Assembly: GCA_037447215.1 (NCBI GenBank)
Contig: JBBIHB010000014.1
Location: 7,076-71,075 of the forward strand
Length of the DNA stretch: 64,000 bases
Direction: 5' to 3'
DNA from: UBA1413 sp037447215
GTDB lineage: Bacteria; Bacteroidota; Bacteroidia; Bacteroidales; Prolixibacteraceae
Part shown: one piece after another, positions 9,251 to 18,000 of the stretch
How positions within the stretch are numbered: position 1 is the stretch's first letter
How the letters are laid out: the number at the start of each line of letters is the position of its first letter
The notes under the pieces: generated by a model
Databases searched by the model: none
What the model saw: the letters and a program-made list of their open reading frames with translations, nothing else
Told to the model about the DNA's origin: nothing
Position numbers and translations under genes: made by a program

Positions 9251-10128
9251 TGCAGAAAATAACTGTAAAATACTTTTTTTTCGTGTTGGTGGTTGCTCTT
9301 GTTTCTTGCAACTTCTTCACTGATTCCGATAAAATACCATTGGCAAGGGTGGGTGATAGGGTTTTATACCTCGATGACCTGAAAACTGTTATCCCTTCAG
9401 GCCTTTCGGCCGATGACAGTATGATGCTCGCAGAAGATTACATTAAAAAATGGGTTATGAACGAGTTGCTGGTGAAGAAAGCCGAGGAAAACCTTTCCCC
9501 AGGCCAGAAAGATTTATCAAAGGAACTAATGGAATACCGCAATTCGATGCTGACCTACCGGTACAAAATGGAATTGATGTTTCAGAAGCTCGATACGGTT
9601 GTCAGCGAACAGGAAATTTCGGAATATTACAGGCAACACAGCGATAACTTTGTTTTAAGTCGAAATATAGTAAAAGCTGTTTTCATAAAAATTCCTACTG
9701 AAGTTTCGCGGCCTGAGCAGGCAAAAGTATTTTGCGAACAGGTTTCGGATGATAACCTTCGCGAGTTGCAGGAATTTTGCACGAAGTTTGCTACAACCTG
9801 CGATGTTTTTGTGGACAATTGGGTAGATATTGATATGCTGCTCCTTCACCTCCCTGAACCAATGGCCGATGAAAACCGTTTTTTGAAGGGAAATGGTATG
9901 ATTGAGCTGCGCGATAAAGAATTTTATTATTTGCTCTGCGTTATTGATCACAGGCTTGCCAACCAGGTTGCACCGGTTGAATATGTTGCCGATAACATAA
10001 AAAACCTGATCATTAACAGGCGAAGGATTGATTTTATCAGAAAAATTGAAGAAGATGTATATTTGGAAGGTATCAGAAACAATAAGTTTAAACTCTATAG
10101 TTATGAATTCAACAATGAAGATGAATAA
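9250..10128 (+). CDS. lipoprotein with SurA-N/parvulin-like organisation, probably chaperone
   Basis: A 292-residue protein with a lipoprotein signal: a hydrophobic stretch ending in ALVSC, so Cys20 is probably lipidated. The region from residue 30 (LARVGDRVLYLDDL) resembles the N-terminal chaperone domain of SurA/PpiC proteins. The helical middle (KKWVMNELLVKKAEE) and the EISEYYRQHSDNF segment fit that fold. I do not see the parvulin active-site pattern (GGxLGW…GYHIxxV), so it may be a non-catalytic chaperone. It sits between two parvulin genes, overlapping the first by one base and the next by about 14, a layout common in Bacteroidota that supports a joint role in outer-membrane protein biogenesis. 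Confidence 0.75.
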   Translation: MQKITVKYFFFVLVVALVSCNFFTDSDKIPLARVGDRVLYLDDLKTVIPSGLSADDSMMLAEDYIKKWVMNELLVKKAEENLSPGQKDLSKELMEYRNSMLTYRYKMELMFQKLDTVVSEQEISEYYRQHSDNFVLSRNIVKAVFIKIPTEVSRPEQAKVFCEQVSDDNLRELQEFCTKFATTCDVFVDNWVDIDMLLLHLPEPMADENRFLKGNGMIELRDKEFYYLLCVIDHRLANQVAPVEYVADNIKNLIINRRRIDFIRKIEEDVYLEGIRNNKFKLYSYEFNNEDE

Positions 10129-11522
10129 GATATACCTGGCTTTGCTCATGGCATGGATGATTATTCCGCCTCAGGTTATTAATGCACAGGATAAGGTGGT
10201 CGATCAGATCATTGCGGTGGTGGGGAATAATATTATCCTAAAATCGGAAATCGAGGAGATGTTTATTCAGCAACAGGCTTCTGGTATCACTAGTCAGGGC
10301 GATATGAAATGTGAAATCCTGGAAGATTTCCTGGTTGACAAGCTGCTCATTGCTGAAGCGTTGCTCGATACCAATATTATAGTAACCGACAATCAGATTA
10401 ACCAGCAGATGGACCATCGATTGCAGATGTTTATCTCCCATTTCGGTTCCGAAAACGAAGTGGAACGGTATTTTAAGAAGCCAATTCCGGCCATCAGGGC
10501 CGAATTGAGGGATGTGATCCGCAATCAGATACTCAGCGAGACAATGAAAAAAAAGATTGTGGAAAATATTACGGTTACCCCTTCCGAAGTCCGATTCTTT
10601 TACCGGAACCTGTCCGAAGATGAAATACCTTACATTCCGCCTCAGTACGAATACCAGCAGATAACATTGATACCTGAGATTGATATTGAAGAAGATAACC
10701 GGGTAAAAGCTCAGTTACGCGACATGAAAAGAAGGGTAGAAGAGGGGGCAAGCTTTGCTACCCTTGCTGTAATGTACTCTGAGGCCCCCGAATCTCGTTT
10801 TGGCGGCGAAATTGGATACCTTGGCCGTGCCCAGCTCGATCCGGCTTATGCAGCAGCAGCTTTTAACCTTCGCGATGACAGGGTTTCAAATGTGGTTAAA
10901 AGTGATTTTGGTTACCACATTATCCAACTCATCGACCGTAAAGGTGAACGGATCAATACCCGCCATATCCTGATGCGCCCCAAGGTTGCCCCCGAAGCCA
11001 TGGTGCAGGCAAAAAACANNNNNNNNNNNNNNNNNNNNNNNNNNNNNNNNNNNNNNNNNNNNNNNNNNNNNGCTCGATAGCCTTGCCAATATTATCCGTA
11101 AAAATCAGCTCACTTTTGAGAATGCAGCAATGATGTTTTCGCAGGACAAAACCACCCGCAACAATGGGGGGATGGCCATTAATCCTCAAACCTTGTCAAC
11201 CAGGTTTGCAGCTGAGGAGCTTGATCCCGATGTGAGCAAAATTATCCCAACCATGAAAATCAATGAGATTTCTGATCCGTTTCAAACCATTGATCCAACA
11301 ACCCGGCAAACTGTATTCAAAATCATCAGGTTGGTAAATAAAACCGAAGGTCATAAAGCCAACCTTCAGAAAGATTATCAGTACCTTGCCGAAATGTTCC
11401 TCCAAAAAAAACAGAAAGATGTTCTTGAAAGATGGATTTCAAACCAGCAGGCGAAAACCTATATCAGGATCGATAACACATACGCCAATTGCAACTATCA
11501 GTTTGAGAACTGGATTAAATAA
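10115..11522 (+). CDS. surA: SurA-type periplasmic chaperone / peptidylprolyl isomerase (interrupted by assembly gap)
   Basis: A SurA homologue that escorts outer-membrane proteins through the periplasm. The start is uncertain among ATGs at 10103, 10115 and 10121; from 10115 the protein begins with a good signal peptide ending VINAQ. The SurA-N domain (about 25–160) contains the typical DQIIAVVGNNIILKSEIE. Parvulin domain 1 ends near GGEIGYLG…FGYHIIQLIDR; domain 2 starts RINTRHILMRPK, is cut by 53 N, and resumes at LDSLANIIRK…NNGG. The frame before the gap is not the frame after it at the printed gap length. If the real gap were 1 base (or 1 modulo 3) the gene would be continuous at about 451 residues, normal for Bacteroidota SurA. 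I therefore read it as one intact gene. Confidence 0.85.
11019..11071. other. assembly gap (53 N) inside surA
   Basis: A run of 53 N splits the second parvulin domain of SurA. Flanking codons are AAA AAC A before and G CTC GAT after. A single missing base would restore one frame and give a Lys or Arg at the junction, which suits the family sequence. The printed gap size is therefore probably an estimate and not a real distance. Confidence 0.95.
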
Positions 11523-11540
11523 TTTAACATATTTTAATAT

Positions 11541-12512
11541 ATGGATTTGCCAAAATTCAAGAACGATGTGGAGGCACTCGATGCCCTGCGCGAAAAATAC
11601 AAAGAACTTACAGGCGAAATTAGAAAAGTTATATACGGACAGGATCAGATTATTGCCCAGGTGCTGAATACCCTTTTCAGCCGTGGTCATTGTCTTTTAA
11701 TTGGCGTTCCCGGCCTTGCAAAAACCCTGCTTGTAACCACCATTTCGAAAGTTTTAGGACTGAAATTCAATCGGATACAATTCACTCCCGATTTAATGCC
11801 ATCGGACATTATAGGTACCGAAATACTCGATAAAGACCGGCAGTTTAAATTTGTACGCGGTCCAATTTTTGCCAATGTAATCCTCGCCGACGAAATTAAC
11901 CGTACACCCCCGAAAACCCAGTCGGCTCTGCTCGAAGCTATGCAGGAGAGGTCAGTAACAGCCGCCGGCGAACATTTTGATCTCGACAGGCCATTTTTTG
12001 TCCTCGCCACACAGAACCCCATTGAGCAGGAAGGAACCTACCCTCTGCCTGAAGCGCAACTCGACAGGTTTATGTTTTCAGTATGGCTCGATTATCCGGC
12101 GTTTAAAGATGAACTCCTGATTGTTAAAAATACTACTTCAAATATGGAGTTCGAAATGAAGCCCGTAATCAATGGTTCAGAGATACAGTTCTTTCAGGAA
12201 CTCATACGAAAGGTACCCATTAACGATAATGTTATTCAATATGCTGTGAAACTAGCGGCAAAAACCCGCCCCAATACCGAGTTTGCATATGAAGCCGCAA
12301 ATAAATACCTGAAATGGGGAGCAGGGCCACGAGCTTCGCAATACCTTGTACTTGGGGCTAAAACCCATGCAGCACTTCATGGAAAATATTCGCCCGATAT
12401 TGAAGATGTTCAGGCAGTAGCGGCTGCAATCCTGCGGCATAGGATTATAAAAAATTTCAAGGCCGAAGCCGAAAACATTAGTGTAGATGAGATAATAAAT
12501 AAACTGCTCTAA
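11541..12512 (+). CDS. MoxR family AAA+ ATPase
   Basis: A 323-residue cytoplasmic AAA+ ATPase of the MoxR group, which acts as a chaperone-like activator, often with von Willebrand factor A proteins. The Walker A motif GVPGLAKT is at residues 55–62; Walker B (VILADEINR) is near 113–121; the sensor 1 segment (VLATQNPIEQEGTYPLPEAQLDRF) follows. Length is typical. It begins 18 bases after surA and touches the next gene (stop then ATG, no gap), so it is part of the same run. No vWA or DUF58 partner is seen nearby, which is unusual for MoxR genes; here it is placed with envelope-biogenesis genes. Confidence 0.92.
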   Translation: MDLPKFKNDVEALDALREKYKELTGEIRKVIYGQDQIIAQVLNTLFSRGHCLLIGVPGLAKTLLVTTISKVLGLKFNRIQFTPDLMPSDIIGTEILDKDRQFKFVRGPIFANVILADEINRTPPKTQSALLEAMQERSVTAAGEHFDLDRPFFVLATQNPIEQEGTYPLPEAQLDRFMFSVWLDYPAFKDELLIVKNTTSNMEFEMKPVINGSEIQFFQELIRKVPINDNVIQYAVKLAAKTRPNTEFAYEAANKYLKWGAGPRASQYLVLGAKTHAALHGKYSPDIEDVQAVAAAILRHRIIKNFKAEAENISVDEIINKLL

Positions 12513-14051
12513 ATGAAAATTTTAATCGCAAATGATCCTATTTTGCGTATTTTGTTCATTTTTTTATTATTTGCCTCTGGTCACGGTTTGTCTTCCGGGG
12601 TATATGCACAAGAGAAAAAGCGTGTGGATATCGAGCAGGCCGACATTCTCGAAAATAACGAAAAAATAGTGGCCGATGCCAACAGGCTGATTGGTAATGT
12701 GCGCATCAGGCACAACGAAATCCTGATGTGGTGCGACAGCGCTTATGCCTACACCGGAACCAACAGGGTCGATGCCTTTGGCAATGTGCACATCAACCAA
12801 GGCGATACTTTACACTTGTATGCCCGGATAGTTAATTATGATGGCGACCGCAGTTTTGCAAGGGCCTTCGGAAATGTGAGGCTCATTAACAAGACCACTA
12901 CGCTTTACACCGATACCCTCGATTACGATCTTAACCTAAATATTGGCTATTTTGATGATACAGGAAAAATTGTTGACAGTACCAATGTATTGACCAGCCA
13001 GATTGCACGATATTATGTTGATGAGGATATTGTATGGTTTTACCTGAATGTGGAAGGAAAAAACGAAGATTATCTGCTCACAAGCGATACTGTACGATAC
13101 AATACAAAAACCGGAATTTTTTTTATTCAAGGTCCTACCACTATCCGCGATTCCCTTAATAATATTTATGCTGAAGATGGTTGGTACGATTCAAGGACTG
13201 GTGAGGCACAATTGCTTAAAAACCCTTTTATTTGGAACGAAAGCCAGCAACTCAGGGGGAATTTCATCGATTACAACCGAAATGTCGGGTTTGGTAAGGC
13301 AAAAGGTTTTGTTGAGATTATTGATTTAGAGAACAACGTAATTGTGAAGGGCATGAATGCCTGGTATGACGAGGTGAACGAAATTGCTTACATGACTGAT
13401 TCAGCGGTTTTTATTCTTATCGGTAAACAGGATTCGCTTTTTCTTCATGCTGACACCCTTAAAACTTTACCTGATACCAATAAGGATGAAAAAATTATCA
13501 AAGCGTATTACGGTGTCAGGTTTTTCAGGACCGACATTCAGGGAAAATGTGATTCTCTCCTATATTTCACACGCGATTCAACAGTTCAGATGCTCCGTAA
13601 TCCCGCGCTTTGGTCCGAAACGCACCAACTTGTGGCCGATTTGATTGAAATGAGGACACGAACCGATGCTCCTGATGAACTTTTACTGCGAAACAATTCA
13701 TTTATCATTTCTAAGCAGGATTCCCTGATGTTCGACCAGGTAAAAGGAAAAAATATGACAGGTTTTATTGTTGAAAACAAACTGCAACGGATTGATGTGG
13801 ATGGGAATGGCCAAACCCTGTACTATGCCCGTGACAAAGGGAATATTATAGGTCTCAATCGCGCCGAAAGCAGTAAAATATCCATAATATTTCAGGATAG
13901 TAAGATTCACAGCATTAAGTTTTATACTATGCCTGAAGGAAAACTTACACCCATCCTCCAGCTTTCGGATGAAGAGAGAAGATTATCAGGTTTTGATTGG
14001 AAAGAGGCAATCAGACCTGCCGATAAAGATGATATTTTCAGGAAAAATTAG
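12513..14051 (+). CDS. OstA/LptA-like periplasmic protein
   Basis: A 512-residue exported protein with repeated OstA/LptA-type beta-strands. After a signal segment ending near VYAQ (residue 32), the sequence ADILENNEKIVADANRLIGN is a clear OstA-N beginning, where LptA starts binding lipopolysaccharide. The pattern of D-x-A/ADT-L-x-Y with G-N-V (FGNVHINQGDT, FGNVRLINKTTTLYTDTLDY) recurs through the chain, fitting an extended beta-jellyroll. LptA ferries LPS across the periplasm; Bacteroidota carry long OstA-like proteins near surA and mutL, as here. It is longer than E. coli LptA (185 residues), so a direct LptA equivalence is inference. It ends eight bases before the convergent yccF stop. Confidence 0.82.
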   Translation: MKILIANDPILRILFIFLLFASGHGLSSGVYAQEKKRVDIEQADILENNEKIVADANRLIGNVRIRHNEILMWCDSAYAYTGTNRVDAFGNVHINQGDTLHLYARIVNYDGDRSFARAFGNVRLINKTTTLYTDTLDYDLNLNIGYFDDTGKIVDSTNVLTSQIARYYVDEDIVWFYLNVEGKNEDYLLTSDTVRYNTKTGIFFIQGPTTIRDSLNNIYAEDGWYDSRTGEAQLLKNPFIWNESQQLRGNFIDYNRNVGFGKAKGFVEIIDLENNVIVKGMNAWYDEVNEIAYMTDSAVFILIGKQDSLFLHADTLKTLPDTNKDEKIIKAYYGVRFFRTDIQGKCDSLLYFTRDSTVQMLRNPALWSETHQLVADLIEMRTRTDAPDELLLRNNSFIISKQDSLMFDQVKGKNMTGFIVENKLQRIDVDGNGQTLYYARDKGNIIGLNRAESSKISIIFQDSKIHSIKFYTMPEGKLTPILQLSDEERRLSGFDWKEAIRPADKDDIFRKN

Positions 14052-14058
14052 TCCCCTG

Positions 14059-14433
14059 TTATTTTTCCACAATTTTTCTTCCAAATGGTGTAAGAGCCAG
14101 AGACATCAGTTTAAAATGCTGTTTTGCAAAGGGAATCCCGATAATGGTTATTCCAAGTAGTAATCCGAATAAAAGATGGGTAACAGCAATCCAGAAACCA
14201 GCCGCAATCAGCCATATTATATTCATGATGGTTGACAGGCATCCGGGAGCCCACTCGCGAAGCTGAATTGTTTTATTAAATGGCCATATGGCAACTTCGG
14301 CAAGTTTGAATATTTGTAAACCGAAGGGAATTCCAACAATGGTCAGGCACATGGCAATAGCTCCGACAATATACTCAACAAAGATGAGAAATCCCCCGAA
14401 AACAAGCCAGATAATATTTCCCAGTAAACTCAT
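14059..14433 (-). CDS. yccF: YccF domain inner-membrane protein
   Basis: A 124-residue membrane protein with the doubled YccF (DUF307) motif. Each half has the pattern NIIWLxxxG…GITIxGIPFGxQxFKL: NIIWLVFGGF near residue 6 with GIPFGLQIFKLA, then NIIWLIAAGFW with GIPFAKQHFKLM. Four hydrophobic segments are visible. Molecular function is not known. It is convergent with the OstA-like gene and precedes nothing obvious on its own strand; the MATE gene lies upstream on the same strand, 44 bases away. Confidence 0.88.
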   Translation of the reverse strand: MSLLGNIIWLVFGGFLIFVEYIVGAIAMCLTIVGIPFGLQIFKLAEVAIWPFNKTIQLREWAPGCLSTIMNIIWLIAAGFWIAVTHLLFGLLLGITIIGIPFAKQHFKLMSLALTPFGRKIVEK

Positions 14434-14477
14434 ACCAAAATAGTCTTTACATGTTAGTTAATGCTTTGGAAGTATTA

Positions 14478-15863
14478 TTACACTTTCCTCAATTTCCAAC
14501 GGCCACGCCTGAACAGGATCCAGGCAATAACCGCAAGCAACGATTCGGCAATTACAATCGCCAGGCTGGCCCCATGAAGTCCCTGGTTGAGCAGGATGGC
14601 CAATACCCATGCAAGAGGGATTTCTATTAGCCAGAAGCAGATCAGGTTTAATATACTTGGAGTAATCGTATCTCCACTACCATTGAAGCCCTGCATCATA
14701 ACCATACTTAAACCGTAAAATATAAAACCGAAACTGACAATCCGGAGTACGATGACTCCCTCCTGAAGCACGGAAGCATCCTGAATGAATATCCGTATAA
14801 ATTGTTCGGGCCATATAATCATTGCCAGGGAAACGAGACCCATGTAGGCCATATTGATATAACTGGTAATCCAAACCGAACGTTCGGCCCGGTCAGGAGC
14901 ACCTGCACCTAAGTTTTGTCCTACGAGTGTTGCCGCTGCATTGCTTAGTCCCCATGCGGGAAGTAAAAGGAAGATGATAATACGTATAGCAATGGTATAG
15001 CCTGCAAGCGCAGCAGCGCCAAATACAGCAATAATCCTTACAAGCAATATCCACGAACTGGTTGCTATAAGGTTCTGGGCTATTCCGCCAACCGAAAGCC
15101 TTAACAGGCTGACCATAATTTCAGGTTTAAAACCAATGCTCTTACGCGTTAAGTGTATCCGGTGGTGGCTTTTAAACAAGAGGTAAAACTGGTAAGCTAC
15201 TGCAATACTCCGGCCTGTAGCAGTTGCAATTGCTGCCCCTTTGATGCCCAATGCAGGGATAGGCCCAAACCCAAAAATCAGTAAAGGGTCTAAAACCAAG
15301 TTTATCAGGTTGGCCGGGTAGAGTACCCGCATCGAAATGGCAGCATCGCCCGAACTGCGGAAAACAGCATTTATAATAAAAAGCAACATGACAATCCCGT
15401 TCGAGCCAAACATAATAGCCGGATACATATATCCTTCATCAATCATTTCATTTGTAGCACCCATTAACCGCATAAATGGCTTAGCCCAGATTATCCCTAT
15501 TGCTGAAATCACTGTAGAAACGATTACGGCCAACAGAATGGCCTGAAAAGCTGCAATGCCCGCTTTTTCTGGATTCTTCTCACCAATCCGCCGTGCAACC
15601 AATGCTGTTGTAGCTAGGCTCAGACCTGCACCAATGGCATATACAATGGTCATTACCGACTCGGTGATGCCTACTGTTGCAACAGCATTGGCTCCTAATT
15701 TCGAAACAAAAAATATATCAACAACTGCAAAAACCGATTCCATAACCATTTCAAGTACCATCGGTACAGCAAGTATAAATATGGCCTTTCCAAGCCGCGT
15801 ACTGGTAAAATCGCGCTCAGTCCCTGCAATTGCCTCTTTAATATCTTGCCATATCTCTTTCAT
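14478..15863 (-). CDS. MATE family multidrug/toxin efflux transporter
   Basis: A polytopic inner-membrane exporter of the MATE family, which expels cationic compounds using Na+ or H+ gradients. The preferred start at 15863 gives 461 residues beginning MKEIWQDIKEAI; an upstream ATG at 15917 would add 18 residues (MEHHPKRK…) that look unlike family N-termini. About twelve hydrophobic helices are visible in two similar halves. Characteristic pieces are FILAVPMVLEMVMESVFAVVDIFFVSKLG (helix 1–2) and AAATLVGQNLGAG in the second half. It is divergent from the cobalamin-binding MerR regulator, with dyads in the shared promoter, so regulation by that protein is plausible. Substrate cannot be predicted. 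Confidence 0.9.
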   Translation of the reverse strand: MKEIWQDIKEAIAGTERDFTSTRLGKAIFILAVPMVLEMVMESVFAVVDIFFVSKLGANAVATVGITESVMTIVYAIGAGLSLATTALVARRIGEKNPEKAGIAAFQAILLAVIVSTVISAIGIIWAKPFMRLMGATNEMIDEGYMYPAIMFGSNGIVMLLFIINAVFRSSGDAAISMRVLYPANLINLVLDPLLIFGFGPIPALGIKGAAIATATGRSIAVAYQFYLLFKSHHRIHLTRKSIGFKPEIMVSLLRLSVGGIAQNLIATSSWILLVRIIAVFGAAALAGYTIAIRIIIFLLLPAWGLSNAAATLVGQNLGAGAPDRAERSVWITSYINMAYMGLVSLAMIIWPEQFIRIFIQDASVLQEGVIVLRIVSFGFIFYGLSMVMMQGFNGSGDTITPSILNLICFWLIEIPLAWVLAILLNQGLHGASLAIVIAESLLAVIAWILFRRGRWKLRKV

Positions 15864-15964
15864 CCCGGCATTATCTATCTTTATGATTATTATTTTTCTC
15901 TTCGGATGGTGTTCCATTATTCATCAGTATGTCAGTATGCATGATGATAAGTAGAGATTTTTTG

Positions 15965-16061
15965 TTTGTTTAATATTTTTGGTTAGGAAAATAAACAAAT
16001 ATTCTTTTTTTTTGTTAATTTTTAAAAATTTACTTTTATCTGAAATTGTTGCAAAAGTAAA
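15965..16061. promoter_or_regulatory. paired inverted repeats in the MATE / CarH-like divergent promoter
   Basis: Two perfect dyads lie between the divergent genes. Dyad 1: TTTGTTTA (15965–15972) with TAAACAAA (15992–15999), 19-base spacer. Dyad 2: TTTACTTTT (16029–16037) with AAAAGTAAA (16053–16061), 15-base spacer, ending five bases before the regulator's ATG at 16067. The right arms share the core TAAACA (ATAAACAAAT and GTAAACATTT). MerR/CarH proteins bind dyads in their own promoters, so these are candidate autoregulatory operators. Sequence is AT-rich, so chance matches cannot be excluded. Confidence 0.45.
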
Positions 16062-16066
16062 CATTT

Positions 16067-16942
16067 ATGAAAGAAAGGATATACTCCATTAAAGACCTCG
16101 AAATAATGTCGGGGATAAAAGCCCATACCATCCGGATATGGGAAAAGCGCTATAACCTGCTGGACCCCGACCGCACAGATACAAATATCAGGTTATACAG
16201 TGATAATGACCTTAAGCGGCTACTCAACATTTCTTTCCTTGTATACCGTGGCTACAAAATTTCAAAAGTAAGTACATGGGACGAACAGAAACTTTCTGAT
16301 GAAATATTGAAGCAACAATATGCAAACTCGGATGTGGATACTTATCTCGACCGGATGACAGTGCACATGGTAAATTTTGATGGTTATTCCTTCACCCGTA
16401 TCTCAGATGAAATAATTCAGAGATACGGATTCGACGAAGCCATCCGAACAGTATTTTTTCCTTTTTTCGAAAAAATTGGGGTTTTCTGGCAAGTAGGTTC
16501 AATTTTTCCGGCTCAGGAACATTATATTTCAAATCTTTTCAGACAGAAACTTATAGTAGAGATTGACAAACTTGATTCAGGATTGCCCGATGCCGACATT
16601 ATGCTGTTTTATCTGCACGAAAATGAGATGCACGAAATCAGCTTGCTTTATTACAGCTACCTTGCACGGAAAAAGGGTTTTCAGGTATATTACCTTGGGC
16701 AGAACGTACCAATGGTGGATCTTCAGCGATTGGGAAAAGTTGATTCGATTAAGTATGTTTTCACTGCCTTTATCAATTCAATTGAGCGTAGCGAGCTTGA
16801 GAAATATTTGGTTGAAATAAGTAAACTCTTTAAAGACAAGAAGATAATGATTACAGGCAGGCAACTCAACATTCTAACGCCCCAAATTCCATCGGAATTT
16901 TCTGTTATTGAATCATACCATGATTTTGATAAATTTATCTGA
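16067..16942 (+). CDS. cobalamin-binding MerR family regulator (CarH/LitR-like photoreceptor type)
   Basis: A 291-residue regulator. The N-terminal winged helix (residues 5–65) is MerR type: YSIKDLEIMSGIKAHTIRIW. The middle is the B12-cap bundle, with W141 followed by nine residues then E151-H152, matching the Wx9EH motif that shields the adenosyl group in CarH. The C-terminal half is a cobalamin-binding Rossmann domain with E187-M-H189, where the histidine is the expected lower cobalt ligand, and GFQVYYLGQNVP. In CarH-type proteins adenosylcobalamin makes a DNA-binding tetramer that light breaks apart, switching on carotenoid or photoprotection genes. Here the target genes are unknown; the flavin reductase–rubredoxin gene follows closely and MATE is divergent. 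The usual Gly after ExHxx is Ser192. Confidence 0.87.
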   Translation: MKERIYSIKDLEIMSGIKAHTIRIWEKRYNLLDPDRTDTNIRLYSDNDLKRLLNISFLVYRGYKISKVSTWDEQKLSDEILKQQYANSDVDTYLDRMTVHMVNFDGYSFTRISDEIIQRYGFDEAIRTVFFPFFEKIGVFWQVGSIFPAQEHYISNLFRQKLIVEIDKLDSGLPDADIMLFYLHENEMHEISLLYYSYLARKKGFQVYYLGQNVPMVDLQRLGKVDSIKYVFTAFINSIERSELEKYLVEISKLFKDKKIMITGRQLNILTPQIPSEFSVIESYHDFDKFI

Positions 16943-17011
16943 ATACTACAGTTTTTTTGAATTATTTTTTTGATGGGTGATTTTAAGTACCTTCGGGAAA
17001 AAATCACAGCA

Positions 17012-17764
17012 ATGGAATACAAGGCATTTCATAAACTTTCATACGGCCTCTATATTGTTTCTTCCCATTATGAAGGAAAACTTTATGGCTATATTGGCAA
17101 TACTGTTTTTCAGGTTACTTCGAAACCAGCACAGATTGCAATCAGCTGTCATAAGAACAACGACACGCATGATGCAATTCTAAAAAGCAGGGTATTTTCA
17201 TTGTCGGTCCTTCGCAAGGAAGTTAGTACCTCGCTGATTGGCGAATTTGGTTTTATGGCGAGCAGTGAAATCGATAAATTTTCCAATGTAAAAGTAATTA
17301 CAGGTATTACCGGCGCGCCCATTGTAACCGATTCGTCGGTTGCCTGGTTCGAATGCAGTGTAGTAAAGGCAATTGATGTGGGATCTCATACGCTCATTAT
17401 AGGCGAGGTTGCCGATAGCCGCTTACTATCAGATGAAGAACCACTCACCTACGAATATTACCGCGAAAAATATAAAATGCTCGCACCCCGTAATGCGCCC
17501 ACTTTTATAGAGAAGGAGAAACCCAATACAGCATATAAAGTTACTCTGGTAAATCAGGTAACTGCTTCAAATCAATCACCCAAAGAATCGGATGAAGACG
17601 ATTATGAGCAATTTATTTGTGCCATTTGTGGTTATGTATATAGGCCCGAAGATGGCGATCTGTCAATAGGAATTCCCCCGGGAACCCCATTCAGTGAAGT
17701 TCCCGAAGATTATCGGTGCCCGATTTGCAATGCCGGCAAGGATTACTTCAAGCCTTTACAATGA
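17012..17764 (+). CDS. high-molecular-weight rubredoxin: flavin reductase domain fused to rubredoxin
   Basis: The start at 17012 gives 250 residues opening MEYKAFHKLSYGLYIVSS, the family beginning; an ATG at 16970 would add 14. Residues 1–160 form a flavin reductase-like FMN-binding domain (QVTSKPAQIAISCHKNNDTHD). After a linker, residues about 200–250 are a rubredoxin with two iron-binding knuckles: CAICGYVYRPEDG and CPICNAG. Such Hrb proteins pass electrons from NADH to flavodiiron proteins that reduce O2 or NO. The gene follows the B12-type regulator by 69 bases, so it is likely in the same transcript or regulon. Its stop overlaps the convergent CDGSH gene by nine bases. Confidence 0.88.
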   Translation: MEYKAFHKLSYGLYIVSSHYEGKLYGYIGNTVFQVTSKPAQIAISCHKNNDTHDAILKSRVFSLSVLRKEVSTSLIGEFGFMASSEIDKFSNVKVITGITGAPIVTDSSVAWFECSVVKAIDVGSHTLIIGEVADSRLLSDEEPLTYEYYREKYKMLAPRNAPTFIEKEKPNTAYKVTLVNQVTASNQSPKESDEDDYEQFICAICGYVYRPEDGDLSIGIPPGTPFSEVPEDYRCPICNAGKDYFKPLQ

Positions 17765-17992
17765 CCTGTGTGTACCGTCGCAGAAGGGCTTATTCGATGA
17801 TTGTTTGCAGTTGCAAAGCCAGACATCCTTTTTCTCTTCAATTTTGAAAGCCACAGGGGTTATTCCTGTTCCTCTGTGTGTCCCGTCGCAAAATGGCTGG
17901 TTCGAACTACGGCCACAGGCACACCAATAGTAATCACCTGCTTCGAGTGAAAGCATAACCGGCTTTTTGTCGAAAATTACTGGATTTTCCAT
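17756..17992 (-). CDS. small double CDGSH iron–sulfur protein
   Basis: A 78-residue protein with two complete CDGSH iron–sulfur motifs (C-x-C-x8-C-x3-H). Ligands are C24, C26, C35, H39 and C60, C62, C71, H75, with the signature PFCDGTH in both halves. Each binds a 2Fe-2S cluster through three cysteines and one histidine, as in mitoNEET-like proteins. Tandem-motif bacterial members of this size are a known class. It has no signal peptide. It is tail-to-tail with the rubredoxin gene (nine-base overlap) and follows, on its own strand, a secreted propeller gene. A redox or cluster-transfer role near another iron protein is reasonable but unproven. Confidence 0.92.
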   Translation of the reverse strand: MENPVIFDKKPVMLSLEAGDYYWCACGRSSNQPFCDGTHRGTGITPVAFKIEEKKDVWLCNCKQSSNKPFCDGTHRSL

Positions 17993-18000
17993 GTTGTTTT

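Noticed and set aside
11019..11071. The N run as an inserted element or true gene break
   Set aside because: Only N, not sequence, is present. The SurA frames on both sides fit one gene once the gap size is corrected.
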